64,000 nucleotides of DNA from Sulfitobacter sp. JL08 (GTDB lineage Bacteria; Pseudomonadota; Alphaproteobacteria; Rhodobacterales; Rhodobacteraceae), in contig NZ_CP025815.1 in assembly GCF_003352045.1 (NCBI RefSeq), positions 2,356,001-2,420,000 of the forward strand, given 5' to 3'. Positions 27,158 to 36,526 of this stretch are shown one piece after another. Under the pieces are notes generated by a model. It was not told the origin of the DNA. It saw nothing but the letters and a program-made list of their open reading frames with translations, and made no database searches. The position numbers and the translations under genes were made by a program. The stretch's first letter is position 1, and the number at the start of each line of letters is the position of its first letter.

Positions 27158-27904
27158 ATGACATCTACGCAACCGCTTATCCAGATGCAGCATGTAGGCA
27201 AGCATTTTGGCAGCTTCAAAGCGCTGAACGACATCAACCTGAACGTCACCAAAGGCGAACGTATCGTTGTATGCGGCCCATCGGGATCGGGCAAATCGAC
27301 GATGATCCGCTGTATCAACCGGCTGGAAAAACACGACGAAGGCACGATCATAATCGACGGGATCGAACTGACCGATCAGTTGAAGGATCTGAATGCGGTG
27401 CGGCGCGAGGTTGGCATGGTTTTCCAGAGCTTTAACCTGTTTCCGCACATGACGATCCTGAAGAACCTGATGCTGGCCCAACGTCTGGTTCGCAAGACGA
27501 AAAAAGAAACCGCGCGCGACATTGCAATGCAATATCTGGAACGCGTCAAAATTCCCGAACAGGCGAACAAATACCCGATCCAGCTCTCCGGCGGTCAACA
27601 GCAGCGCGTGGCCATTGCCCGCGCCCTGTGCATGAACCCCGAAGTTATTCTGTTTGACGAACCGACCTCGGCGCTTGATCCGGAAATGATCAACGAAGTG
27701 CTTGAGGTCATGGTTGATCTGGCAAAGGACGGAATGACGATGATCTGCGTCACCCATGAAATGGGATTTGCCCGTTCCGTTGCAGACCGCGTGATCTTTA
27801 TGGATGGCGGCGAGATTGTGGAAGAAGCAGAACCGCAAGAGTTTTTTGGCAATCCCAAAAACGCACGCACCAAATTGTTCCTGAGCCAAATTTTATCGCA
27901 TTAA
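27158..27904 (+). CDS. Amino-acid ABC transporter ATP-binding protein (HisP/GlnQ type)
   Basis: 248 residues from the ATG at 27158. Walker [11 protein letters not shown]-loop [13 protein letters not shown], signature [15 protein letters not shown], Walker [15 protein letters not shown], and the H-loop in [15 protein letters not shown]. It completes the importer encoded from 24876. The frame that extends upstream to 27107 is not needed. Confidence 0.92.
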   Translation: MTSTQPLIQMQHVGKHFGSFKALNDINLNVTKGERIVVCGPSGSGKSTMIRCINRLEKHDEGTIIIDGIELTDQLKDLNAVRREVGMVFQSFNLFPHMTILKNLMLAQRLVRKTKKETARDIAMQYLERVKIPEQANKYPIQLSGGQQQRVAIARALCMNPEVILFDEPTSALDPEMINEVLEVMVDLAKDGMTMICVTHEMGFARSVADRVIFMDGGEIVEEAEPQEFFGNPKNARTKLFLSQILSH

Positions 27905-27915
27905 AGGTATCCTGA

Positions 27916-28701
27916 ATGTCCACCGAAATGCCCCCGCACAGCGATTTTATGGCCTTCGCCGAGACACTGGCAGACCAAAGCCGGTCCATGTTGCTTAACG
28001 CGCGCCAATCCGCGCCGGATGTCGCGCTGAAGGCGGACGCGTCTTTTGTGACGGCAACAGACAAGGCAGTTGAAACCGCCTTGCGCGAGATGATCCTGAA
28101 GACGTACCCGGCGCACGGAATTCTGGGTGAAGAATTCGACAACATAAATCTCGATGCAGAATTTGTCTGGGTCATCGACCCGATTGATGGCACTGCCCCG
28201 TTTATCGCGGGCATCCCTGTTTATGGTACGCTGATCGGATTGGCATGGCGCCGAAAACCATTTCTTGGCGTGATCGACCATCCGGCAACCGCAGAACGTT
28301 GGGTCGGGGTTTCACATCGTTTCGCCCAGCATAACGGCAGCCCGGTGCGGGTGCGTCCCTGCGCATCGATGGAAACTGCACTGGTGACGTGCAGCAATTC
28401 CGATTTCATGTCTGATGCCGAACGGACCCGCTTTGCAGATATCCGCAAACGGGCACAATACGTTCAATATGGCGGCTCCTGTTATGCTTATGCGGTCTTG
28501 TCATCCGGCAAAACCGATCTGGCGATTGACGGCGGGTTGGACCCCTTTGACGTCTACGCCTGTGCCGCCGTTATCGAAGGTGCCGGTGGATGCGTGTCTG
28601 ACTGGAACGGAAATGCACTGACATTTGATATGGTGGGCAACATCGTGGCGGCAGGTGATCGCGCCCGTCTGGACGAAGCTGTATCGATCCTGAAAACGTG
28701 A
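27916..28701 (+). CDS. Inositol-monophosphatase-like phosphatase (HisN/SuhB family)
   Basis: 261 residues. Metal-dependent phosphatase motifs: ILGEEFD at residues 69-75, WVIDPIDGTAPF with the metal-binding Asp88 and Asp91, and a C-terminal GGLDPFDVYACAAVIEGAGG in place of the usual WDxAA segment. The family dephosphorylates inositol phosphate, histidinol phosphate, PAP or similar monoesters. It starts 11 bases after the ABC ATPase gene, so it likely belongs to the same operon. A histidinol-phosphatase-like role is possible but unproven. Confidence 0.78.
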   Translation: MSTEMPPHSDFMAFAETLADQSRSMLLNARQSAPDVALKADASFVTATDKAVETALREMILKTYPAHGILGEEFDNINLDAEFVWVIDPIDGTAPFIAGIPVYGTLIGLAWRRKPFLGVIDHPATAERWVGVSHRFAQHNGSPVRVRPCASMETALVTCSNSDFMSDAERTRFADIRKRAQYVQYGGSCYAYAVLSSGKTDLAIDGGLDPFDVYACAAVIEGAGGCVSDWNGNALTFDMVGNIVAAGDRARLDEAVSILKT

Positions 28702-28837
28702 AGCCCTTGAAAAGCAACGCGTGACCAATGCGGCGTACTCCGACTTGACCGTAGACACAGCAACGCGAACGGCGGCAGCGCTGGAATACCACCCCACCCG
28801 CCGAACCTGCTTTATCTGATGGTGGTATTTCTACGCT

Positions 28838-29788
28838 CTAAAAAACGGTGATGACCGAAAGCCTCAACAGGCTTCCCTCGGGGCCATTGTTGTTGTTCCA
28901 GATTACTTCACCGTAAGACGCTTGCAGGTTTACACCACTTGGCAGGACGTGGTTCACTGACAGACCCACTGAAAAAGCTTCCTGCCTGTCGTCGTTGGAA
29001 ACGCCGTTGGTGGATGTCTTTCCGCCGTATTCGTAAACGGCATCAAGCGATGCCCAAAACGACGCGCCAAAATTGCGAGTGTAATGGGCCTCAACCGTAA
29101 AAATCGGGTCTTGTCCGGTGCTGCCGGGTCCTCCGAAAGGGGTGTTGTTGTCACCAAAGAACGTAACCGAAGGCAGCACTTCGATCGTAGAGCGGTTGGA
29201 GTCCAACAAAGACTGGCCCATGACATAAGTTGTTGGCAGACCAATCTGGAACGCATACCGGTTCGCACCGGTGTTCAGAACCTGATCTGAATGATAGGCC
29301 CCAACCGGAAGAAACGCTTTGCCAAGCAGGCCGATCTGTAGCCCCGGTTCGTGCGACGCAAATTCGGCCGGACTGTTCAGGGCTGGTGAGCCGACAAAAC
29401 CGTAGACTGCGCCAATCTGTAAATCAAAAAGGCCACTTTGATCGCCGGTCAGGCGTGCGGGGGCGCCACCACCAAGATCAAACGATCCCTCGACCGAGCC
29501 TGCCGATAAAACAAAGAAAGCCCCGAACGAGTTTCCGTTTACGTCAAAGGTTTGCGTGTACTGGAAGCCGCCAACATTCACGTTGATGTCGGAGTTTTGA
29601 AGCACAGCCCCGGGGCTGAAGGTTTGGTTGCCGTCCAGCGACATAAACAGGAATCTTCCTGATTTTGTGCCGGTCGGAACAAGCTGATAGGCACGCGGGC
29701 CGTCGCCACCTGCAGCACTGGCATATGACGCCGGAAAAAGCGCCGCTATCGTCAGGGCGAAAACGCCGAGTTTCCAAAGTCCTGTCAT
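28838..29788 (-). CDS. Outer-membrane channel-like protein (phenol-degradation MetA family)
   Basis: 316 residues from the ATG at 29788, with a signal peptide (MTGLWKLGVFALTIAALFPA ... SAAGGDG). The mature protein is rich in alternating polar/aromatic beta-strand segments and ends in the typical outer-membrane C-terminus SLLRLSVITVF with terminal Phe. The ARAYQLVPTGTKS-like start and IEVLPSVTFFGDNN segment fit the MetA-pathway-of-phenol-degradation transporter family, beta-barrel proteins proposed to pass hydrophobic or aromatic compounds. It is convergent with the ABC operon, so a link in function is only a guess. Confidence 0.65.
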   Translation of the reverse strand: MTGLWKLGVFALTIAALFPASYASAAGGDGPRAYQLVPTGTKSGRFLFMSLDGNQTFSPGAVLQNSDINVNVGGFQYTQTFDVNGNSFGAFFVLSAGSVEGSFDLGGGAPARLTGDQSGLFDLQIGAVYGFVGSPALNSPAEFASHEPGLQIGLLGKAFLPVGAYHSDQVLNTGANRYAFQIGLPTTYVMGQSLLDSNRSTIEVLPSVTFFGDNNTPFGGPGSTGQDPIFTVEAHYTRNFGASFWASLDAVYEYGGKTSTNGVSNDDRQEAFSVGLSVNHVLPSGVNLQASYGEVIWNNNNGPEGSLLRLSVITVF

Positions 29789-29865
29789 TGGTGCGTTCAA
29801 AACTCCTGCATGACCTCGACGCGGGACATGGATCGCCGCATAATGTTAGTTGCGATGTTTTCACC

Positions 29866-29983
29866 AAACGACCCCACAGTGCATTGGGCTACCGCCCACC
29901 GGCCCCAGAAACCATCGTCCCGATGGCATCCAGGCCAATCATGCACTAACATTCAAACTGGACCAATCAAGTGGGGCTGATCA
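29866..29983 (+). mobile_element. IS3-family transposase 3' end relic
   Basis: The frame KRPHSALGYRPPAPETIVP then SRPIMH and a stop at 29949 is the C-terminus of an IS3-type OrfB (the HSALGYRPP motif is standard). The terminal sequence AAGTGGGGCTGATCA ends at 29983, preceded by ATTCAAACTGGACCAATC. The rest of the element is absent; the outer-membrane gene begins within 80 bases. A matching end occurs at 50004. Confidence 0.7.
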
Positions 29984-30366
29984 CCGCCGCGAACGTCCGG
30001 TCCTGGTGAAAGCAGTCGTTTAGAACCAAAACTTCGAAATTCCGTTTGTGAACGGCTGCTTAACGCGACGAACCGGTCATCAGAGAAGAACAGTCGAATG
30101 ACTGCCTTGAGCCCTTCCACGACATTGGACCGGAGTACAGAATTCGTTGCGAAGGGCGGACAGCCGACCTTCGCCGCAGAAGCGAGCCATCTAAGCTGTG
30201 AGGTATGAAGCTGACATTCAGAACACCTCGAACGCGGGCTGGGCGCTGCCCCTCAACGCTGATCTTGTGACCGAAGAGATTTCCTTAACTTGATTCGATA
30301 GTTCGGCCGAGCGAGAAGCCTGGGCGATGAAGGGCCCTGAAATGCGCGAGCCGAGTGGTCACCGCG
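29984..30366. repeat. Intergenic region holding dispersed repeat A, copy 1
   Basis: Positions about 30005-30113 match 61207-61319 closely. Shared blocks include AACCAAAACTTC, GAACGGCTGCTTAACGCGAC and GAACCGGTCAT, then AATGACTGC and GAGCCC at the end. The remaining bases to 30366 show no gene. This looks like a non-coding dispersed repeat of the kind found between genes in Rhodobacterales. Confidence 0.6.
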
Positions 30367-31443
30367 CTAAGGTCTCCCCTTTCCGGTCAGCAGCCGGTTC
30401 TTGATCGGCATTTCGTTTCCGCAATCCGAGCAGTCTGATTTGGCTTCGGCCCGAAAGCCCGTCGGCGTCTTGCCGGTCCATCGCCTGAATGCCCGGTCGA
30501 GGGCTGCCGGGCCGGAGAGCCCTACCTGAGGGGCGATTTGCGCGATGGGTAGGGTCGTGTTCGACAGGAGATCTTCGGTGATGCTCCGGCGCACGTCGTC
30601 CTTCACCTGACTGTAGGAAGTCCCCTGTGCCTCGAGAATGCGCTGTACGCGGCGCGGATGCAGACCGCATATGTTGGCGAAGCGCTCAAGCGACAAATCA
30701 TCGTGACCTATGTTTTCCACCAGAACCCTGCGAAGATAGGATAGTGTCGCTTTGCCGTCGCTATCGGGGCCGAATTCCCCTCGTGACGAGTCCACCAGGT
30801 TCCAATCCAGCGAGAACGGCGCCCAAAGCCATTGCGGCGGAAATGAAATCCGCAAGCCGTTGATCCCGGACGTAATAAGCGCCTGTTTCGGCAGAAAGCC
30901 CGGCGGAAGACCCGCAGTGGTCGGTACAGTGACGAGGATGTCTTTTGGATCGAACTTTTCGCCGATCCCCTTTTTTATCACCGTTACAAAGAATGCGACA
31001 CCCACTGCATCCAGCTGATTTGATGGCTTCGACACGCTGATCGTGCGCTGAACCTCAAAGCTCGCAATGTCGGGTGAAACGAATATAGAATACCGTACAT
31101 TATCAACTTGCTTCGAGACCTCCACGACCACGCGGGAGAGGAAACCTCCCAAGGTGAGCGCATGGCTCGCCGCTTGCCAGAGCCCTGGTGTTCCTTTCAT
31201 GGCTGTTTCGATCGCCACCTTTGCGCCAAAATATGGATCGCCGAGGGTTTCCGCCATATCCTCCATGGCAGAATAACAGGCGCGCGCTTCAACCAGCATC
31301 GCGGGGTCAGTCAGCGCGCCGAGGGGAATCCTGTTCCGGGCAAGGACAGCTCCAATATCGCCGCCCCGCGAGGTGAAAGCCTTGGCGAGTGGAAACAAAA
31401 CCATCATCGCTCGCGTGAATTTCGGGGCAGATCCCTTGCTCAT
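30367..31443 (-). CDS. AraC-family transcriptional regulator
   Basis: 358 residues from MSKGSAPKFTRAM at 31443 (an ATG at 31467 is also in frame). An N-terminal arabinose-binding-like domain of the type found in OruR/ArgR-like AraC proteins is followed by the C-terminal double HTH: LSLERFANICGLHPRRVQRI and LPIAQIAPQVGLSGPAALDR, closing with FRRWTGKTPTGFR. It is divergent from the amidohydrolase at 31669 and probably regulates it. Confidence 0.82.
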   Translation of the reverse strand: MSKGSAPKFTRAMMVLFPLAKAFTSRGGDIGAVLARNRIPLGALTDPAMLVEARACYSAMEDMAETLGDPYFGAKVAIETAMKGTPGLWQAASHALTLGGFLSRVVVEVSKQVDNVRYSIFVSPDIASFEVQRTISVSKPSNQLDAVGVAFFVTVIKKGIGEKFDPKDILVTVPTTAGLPPGFLPKQALITSGINGLRISFPPQWLWAPFSLDWNLVDSSRGEFGPDSDGKATLSYLRRVLVENIGHDDLSLERFANICGLHPRRVQRILEAQGTSYSQVKDDVRRSITEDLLSNTTLPIAQIAPQVGLSGPAALDRAFRRWTGKTPTGFRAEAKSDCSDCGNEMPIKNRLLTGKGRP

Positions 31444-31668
31444 CCGTTCTGATCTCTCAACTGCCAAGGTTAACCCCGTGGACCCAGATTATGCCACCAC
31501 TGGCATGAGATGCAAACAGCTGACCTCCTGAGCATGTTAGTTTTCTGACCAGAAATGAAGAGAATCGGGCGGCGCGCGCATCGCGCTCACGACGAAAGCA
31601 AGCGCAGAGATTGATGCGATCATTAAGCCTTGCCCGATCGGTCAGGGCAGTCATGGGAGATCGAAGAC

Positions 31669-33345
31669 ATGAGCAACAGTGATATGACCCGCCGGGAGTT
31701 CAATGCGGCGGCGGCGGCGGGGGCGGTCGCGCTCAGCACCGCAGGAAGCGCGGTTGCGCAGGTGACGGAGAGGTTCGACCTCGTGCTTCGCGGGGGCCGC
31801 GTGATGGACCCGGAGACGGGGTTCGATCAGATCGCCAATGTCGGCATTAAGGACGGCCGGATCGTCGCCATCACGACCGACCCCCTCGAGGGCGGCCGGC
31901 AGATCGACGCGAGCGGCCATGTCGTAGCACCCGGCTTCATCGACACGCATTTTCACTGGCCCCGGCCCATGGGCAACAAGCTCGCGCTGCTCGATGGGCG
32001 CACAACCGTCATGGATCTCGAGATCGGCACGCACGGGCCGCTGGTGGACAGCTGGTACGCCGCACGCGCCGGTGCCAACCAGATCAACTACGGCTGCGCC
32101 ACCGCGCACGAAATGGCGCGTACGTATGTTCTCGACGGAATCACGACGGAAGATGCGCCCGAGATGTTGAACCACCGGGGCACGGACAAGACCGGTTGGT
32201 CCCATACCCGCCCGGACCTCGAGCAGGGCAACGAGATCCTGCGCTTGCTCGACGCCGGCCTCGCCGCGGGGGCCGCCGGCATCGGCTCGACGCTCGGCTA
32301 CATGCGCGACGGCGCCTCGGCGCGCGAGGTGTACGAGATCCAGCGCGTCGCCGCGCGCTACGGGCGGCCCTGTGGGTTCCATTTCCGCTACACGCCCGGC
32401 ACCGACACCACCGAGTCGAACGGCATTCAGGAGATGCTGGCGAACGCCGCCGCGGTCGGCGCCCCGGCCATCGCCTGCCACTTCAACAACCCGGGCTACA
32501 ACCTCGTGCACGAACTGCTCTTGGGTATGCGGAGGCAGGGCATGAACGTCTGGGGCGAGCTCTACCCTTACGCTGCGGGCTCCACGGCGCTCAACGCCGT
32601 GTTCCTCGAGCCGGAGATCTGGGTCGACCAGCTCGGCTACGAATACGAGACGACCATCCAGGACGCACTCACCGGTGAGTGGTACACGCGCGAGAGCCGC
32701 GCCGAGATGATCGCCCGCGAGCCCGCACGGCTCGTACTGGCCTACAAGATGCCGGAGAGCGCCATCGTCGACTGGCTGCGAATGCCGGACGTGGCAATCG
32801 CGTCGGACGGAATGCCGATCCTCGACGGCAGCATCACTTGGGACACGCCGTTCGAAGACCTGCCCAACACTCACCCGCGCGGGGCCGGCTCCTGCGCGCT
32901 GACGCTGCGCCTGGGGCGCGAGAACGGGATCCCTCTGATGCAGAGCCTCGCGCAGCTCAGCTGGAACTCCGCGCGGCCGCTCGGCCTGACGGGGCTGCAG
33001 GCGATGCAGGAGCGCGGCCGGATGCAGGAGGGGATGGTCGCTGACATCACGGTGTTCGATCCCGAGACGGTCACTGACAACGCAACCTATGCTCAGGGCA
33101 ACCTGCCGTCCTCGGGCATTCCCTTCGTGATCGTGAACGGCACGGTGGTCGTCGACGGCGGCGAGGTCTTGCGCGACGTCAATCCGGGCCAGCCGATCCG
33201 CCACGAGCCGCGGGAAAGCCTGTTCGAGCCGCTGGACGTCGAGGCGTGGATGCAGGCCTTCTACGCCGTCCCACAGGATTTCGGCGGTGGCATTCCGACC
33301 TCGCAACCGGCCTACGACCCCCGGGTCATCCCCTGCTGCCAGTGA
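31669..33345 (+). CDS. Amidohydrolase, D-aminoacylase-like, Tat-exported
   Basis: 558 residues from the ATG at 31669. A twin-arginine signal (TRREFNAAAAAGAVALS) ends near AVAQ. It is an amidohydrolase-superfamily beta-barrel with GFIDTHFHWP (metal ligands His94 and His96), later CHFNNPG and ASDGMP (probable metal/catalytic His and Asp), and a C-terminal VADITVFDPETV returning to the beta-sandwich. This matches the N-acyl-D-amino-acid deacylase class. GC content is clearly higher than in neighbouring genes, suggesting recent acquisition. The opposite-strand 607-codon frame is a high-GC shadow. Confidence 0.8.
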   Translation: MSNSDMTRREFNAAAAAGAVALSTAGSAVAQVTERFDLVLRGGRVMDPETGFDQIANVGIKDGRIVAITTDPLEGGRQIDASGHVVAPGFIDTHFHWPRPMGNKLALLDGRTTVMDLEIGTHGPLVDSWYAARAGANQINYGCATAHEMARTYVLDGITTEDAPEMLNHRGTDKTGWSHTRPDLEQGNEILRLLDAGLAAGAAGIGSTLGYMRDGASAREVYEIQRVAARYGRPCGFHFRYTPGTDTTESNGIQEMLANAAAVGAPAIACHFNNPGYNLVHELLLGMRRQGMNVWGELYPYAAGSTALNAVFLEPEIWVDQLGYEYETTIQDALTGEWYTRESRAEMIAREPARLVLAYKMPESAIVDWLRMPDVAIASDGMPILDGSITWDTPFEDLPNTHPRGAGSCALTLRLGRENGIPLMQSLAQLSWNSARPLGLTGLQAMQERGRMQEGMVADITVFDPETVTDNATYAQGNLPSSGIPFVIVNGTVVVDGGEVLRDVNPGQPIRHEPRESLFEPLDVEAWMQAFYAVPQDFGGGIPTSQPAYDPRVIPCCQ

Positions 33346-33570
33346 CAAAGAGCTTCGGCATAGCAGCAACGGGATCGGCAGCATTCTGACTCGTCGGGGA
33401 CCCTGCAGGGCAGAAAGAGCGGATAATGCAACAAGGATCGGGGACCGCAAGCGTAATGGCTTGGCCGTTATCACTCAGCTTGAATTTTGTCCGCGAAGCC
33501 GGGCGACCGGCCTTGTTTAACTTTGAACGGCACAATCACGATGCGCGTTTCGCAGAAGGATGTACGAAAT

Positions 33571-34566
33571 ATGAACTTTCTTAGCGTTATCACAGCCGTA
33601 GCAGTTTCCGCGGCGGTTTGCTTCGGCCCGGCATACGGCCAGACAACTGAAGGACAGTCCGTTGGTGCCGCGATCGAACAGATCGCGTCGGGACTTGCCG
33701 GGCGCATAGGCTTCGCGGCGCAGGAAATCGGCGGCAACGAGGTCATCGCGTTCAATGGTGATGAGACCTTCGCCATGGCCAGCACGTACAAGGTGGCGAT
33801 CGCTGCTGCCGTTCTGGATCGCGTGGACAGAGGGGAACTCAGTCTCGACCAACTGGTCGAAGTCCCGCCCGACATGTTCGTCACCGGCGTATTTGCGCTT
33901 GCCGAGACATTCCCCCATCCCGGGATCCAGCTCTCGGTGGCGAACCTGATCGAGGTGATGATCACGGAAAGCGACAACACTACGACCGACGTCTCCATGG
34001 AACTGGCCGGCGGAGCGGCGGCGGTGACCGAGTATCTGCGCAACCTCGGGATCACCGATATCAGGGTCGATCGGACGACCCGCGAGATTCTCATGGATTT
34101 CTACGACTTGCCGGGGGCCACGCCAGAAGATGTCGCTGAGGCCATCAGCAACAACCCGGCATTGGTGCAGGCTCAGGTTGATCCCAATCCGGACTTCGAG
34201 GCGGATCCGCGCGACCACGCAACGCCCCTTGCGATGCTGCAACTCCTGCTTGCAATCGACGGTGGCACGGCGATGAGCCCGGAAAGCCGCGAGTTCCTGC
34301 TGGGAGTCATGTCGCGCACGCGCAGCGGCCCCGGCCGTCTCAAGGGGCTGATGCCGAAGGGAACGCTCGTCGCACACAAGACCGGAACCGCAGGCGGAAT
34401 TGCCAACGACGTTGGTTATATCACGCTCCCCGACGGTCGACGGTTTGCCATCGCCGTGTACACGAACAGCAACGAAACACCCGTTGCGGACAGGGATCGG
34501 GCAATTGCCGAGATCGCCCGCATGATGTTCGACTACTTTTACTTGGCTCCGGTAGCGAACCAATAG
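33571..34566 (+). CDS. Class A beta-lactamase-related serine hydrolase with extended omega loop
   Basis: 331 residues from the ATG at 33571, which opens a Sec signal peptide (cut after AYGQ). The catalytic elements are present: S71-T-Y-K74 (Ser70/Lys73 in standard numbering), S134-D-N136 and K270-T-G272. The omega-loop Arg/Asp pair is PRD at 213-215 before HATPLAML. The general-base Glu is best matched by E172 (DRTTRE), which lies 43 residues before D215, against 13 in TEM-type enzymes, so there is an insertion of about 30 residues. It may be a periplasmic beta-lactamase or a peptidoglycan-directed relative; hydrolysis of antibiotics is not shown. Confidence 0.78.
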   Translation: MNFLSVITAVAVSAAVCFGPAYGQTTEGQSVGAAIEQIASGLAGRIGFAAQEIGGNEVIAFNGDETFAMASTYKVAIAAAVLDRVDRGELSLDQLVEVPPDMFVTGVFALAETFPHPGIQLSVANLIEVMITESDNTTTDVSMELAGGAAAVTEYLRNLGITDIRVDRTTREILMDFYDLPGATPEDVAEAISNNPALVQAQVDPNPDFEADPRDHATPLAMLQLLLAIDGGTAMSPESREFLLGVMSRTRSGPGRLKGLMPKGTLVAHKTGTAGGIANDVGYITLPDGRRFAIAVYTNSNETPVADRDRAIAEIARMMFDYFYLAPVANQ

Positions 34567-34958
34567 ATGCGCAACGTCTCTGTTGCACAAATCGAGTGAT
34601 GGCCGAGGTTCCCCTTTCCCCTGACGGACTTATCCTACAGCCTCCGTGACGGGTATGGCGTTCGCAGCGAACGGCAGGTTTGACGGGCCGCGGCGCAGCA
34701 GTGATCAGGCCCCATGAACGGCAGGAACGGGCCGGAAGCAAGTGTCGGCTTGAGGGTCGCGAAGGTCTGAATAGTCCCGCTTTGCTGTCATAGGTGCAAG
34801 TCGCAGCAAACAACCGCACCGAGCCCTTAAAGGATGATGCATTGCAGAGGAATGTCGGCTTTCGATATGATGTTCAAGAACGCCACTAAAATCGAACGCG
34901 TTCAGCGCGGCTGCTTGATCTGATTTCTCTGCAAAACCCAAAACCATGAAAGTTTGCG
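34567..34958. repeat. Intergenic region with dispersed repeat B
   Basis: About 390 bases. At about 34784-34834 the sequence CTGTCATAGGTGCAAG ... AACCGCACCGAGCCC parallels 3466-3513. Short frames on the minus strand cross the repeat and have no recognised domain. No other signal is seen. Confidence 0.45.
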
Positions 34959-35639
34959 ATGACACTGTTTTCTATCGACTGGTTGCCGCTCTTACGCGAG
35001 TTCATCACACTGTTGGTGGTGATTGACCCTGTCGGAACAATTCCAGTCTATCTTTTTGCTGTTGCCAGCGTACCTGCCCATTTGCATCGCCGTTTCGCTC
35101 TGCGCGCAGTCGCTATCGCAACCCTGGTGCTGCTCGCATTCCTTGTCGGTGGGCAAGTGGTTCTCGAAACACTGGGGCTGCGTCTGGGTTCGTTCCAGAT
35201 TGCCGGGGGGATCATTCTGTTTCTGTTCGCGCTTTCCATGATCTTTGGCGATTCAAAGCCCCAAACCGAAATAGCTGAGGCTGAACGCGATCACCTGTCA
35301 GGGGCTGTTTTCCCACTGGCAATGCCCTCCATCGCGTCACCCGGCGCGATGCTGGCAATTGTGATACTGACCGAGAACAGTTCAAACACTTTTTCTGAGC
35401 AGGCAACTACGGCAGTGCTGCTGGTCTTCGTGCTCACTTTTACGCTTATTTTGCTACTGGCGGCAAACTTTGTTCATCGCCTAATCGGCGATACCGGCGC
35501 GTCAGTGATTTCTCGTGTCATGGGCATCATTCTGGCCACCATCGCCGTCGACGCCATCCTTGGTGGTTTCGACACGCTCAACATTTTTGATGTCGCACCC
35601 GCAGAGAACCCTAGCCCACTTAGTGAAGCAACAAAATGA
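34959..35639 (+). CDS. MarC-family integral membrane protein
   Basis: 226 residues with six predicted membrane helices. The opening LREFITLLVVIDPVGTIPVYL and the PLAMPSIASPGAMLAIVILT segment are the two conserved half-repeats of the MarC/UPF0056 family. Its role is not settled: the name comes from the mar locus, but a drug-efflux role has not held up. Single gene, normal length. Confidence 0.87.
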   Translation: MTLFSIDWLPLLREFITLLVVIDPVGTIPVYLFAVASVPAHLHRRFALRAVAIATLVLLAFLVGGQVVLETLGLRLGSFQIAGGIILFLFALSMIFGDSKPQTEIAEAERDHLSGAVFPLAMPSIASPGAMLAIVILTENSSNTFSEQATTAVLLVFVLTFTLILLLAANFVHRLIGDTGASVISRVMGIILATIAVDAILGGFDTLNIFDVAPAENPSPLSEATK

Positions 35640-36069
35640 CTTGGGGCGTTTTGGTAGGTGATTTCTAAATCGACCAGCGGGAAGGGGTGGTGTCTTGATG
35701 CCTGTACCGTTGCCTTCGCCTTACCCTCGGAAAGGAGTCATCTGATGGGCCTTAAAAAATTAGACTTTGGCACCTGCGCAGCGCAAATCCGTTCTGTCCT
35801 CGGAGTGGTCAACCCGGAGTCTTAAGCGCGTGTAGAGTGCCCAATGTCCACTGTGAGCCCTCTTTGACCGATGCTGCGGGCCGCACCAGCGGCGGGAATG
35901 CCGACCTAGCAGTCATCCGACGATTTCCCTCAGATCACGGCTCCCAGCCCACGGCAGTAGTCTGGCCAAGGTGGAGTAGCGGCGAAAGCGGACCCTTAGC
36001 CGCAAAGCTTTCAATCTTGAGCTCATTTGAGTGGGAACCGCGACTTTTCGGCTCCCACCCTGGTCTAAG
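35640..36069. other. Intergenic region, one possible micro-ORF
   Basis: An ATG at 35745 with AAAGGAG eight bases upstream opens a 26-codon frame ending at 35825 (MGLKKLDFGTCAAQIRSVLG at its start). The ribosome-binding site is strong, so it may be a real small gene or the stub of a lost one. The following bases resemble dispersed intergenic repeats (GAGCCCTCTTTGACC at about 35856). Confidence 0.3.
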
Positions 36070-36351
36070 TTATGTTGAGCGATTTGCAGTTTCCGGCCCA
36101 AAAGTGTTCTTGATCTCGGCAACAAGATCAGCAGGAAAGCCACCTTCTTTCGCATGGCGATAGATGGCCTCTGCATTGTCGGCCTCATGCACGCAGTAGA
36201 GCTTGTCGCCTGCCGCATATGTATGGTGCCAGACGTACGGGACACCGAGCTCATTCACAACTGTATTGGATTTTTGCGAAATGTCGCAAAGCTGGTCGGC
36301 GGTAAGCTGGTCAGCACCTGGAATATTTCTTTCAACGATGAACTTGGGCAT
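36070..36351 (-). CDS. DUF4242 family small protein
   Basis: 93 residues from MPKFIVERNIPGADQL at 36351. The YVWHHTYAAGDKLYCVHEAD centre and DNAEAIYRHAKEGGFPAD segment are typical of DUF4242, whose members include a nickel-binding ferredoxin-like Streptomyces protein. It is divergent from the LysR gene at 36527 and probably controlled by it. Function unknown. Confidence 0.75.
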   Translation of the reverse strand: MPKFIVERNIPGADQLTADQLCDISQKSNTVVNELGVPYVWHHTYAAGDKLYCVHEADNAEAIYRHAKEGGFPADLVAEIKNTFGPETANRST

Positions 36352-36526
36352 CCTGATTTCCTTTGATTTGTGAGGCGCCAAACCGGCGCGTTGGTCGCAT
36401 TAACTCTAGTTGCATGTTGAGTATGTTAAACTCCTGTCAACAACAGCGCTATTTGCCTAGTATTAAACTGAATACGGGCTTTCACGTAGTCAGGAGTTTT
36501 TCCTGTTCTTTTAGTAAGGCTATCAT

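Noticed and set aside
31651-33474. 607-codon minus-strand frame
   Set aside because: Antisense to the amidohydrolase in a GC-rich gene; composition is low-complexity Val/Arg/Ala/Asp with no domain. The sense frame has metal motifs and a Tat signal.
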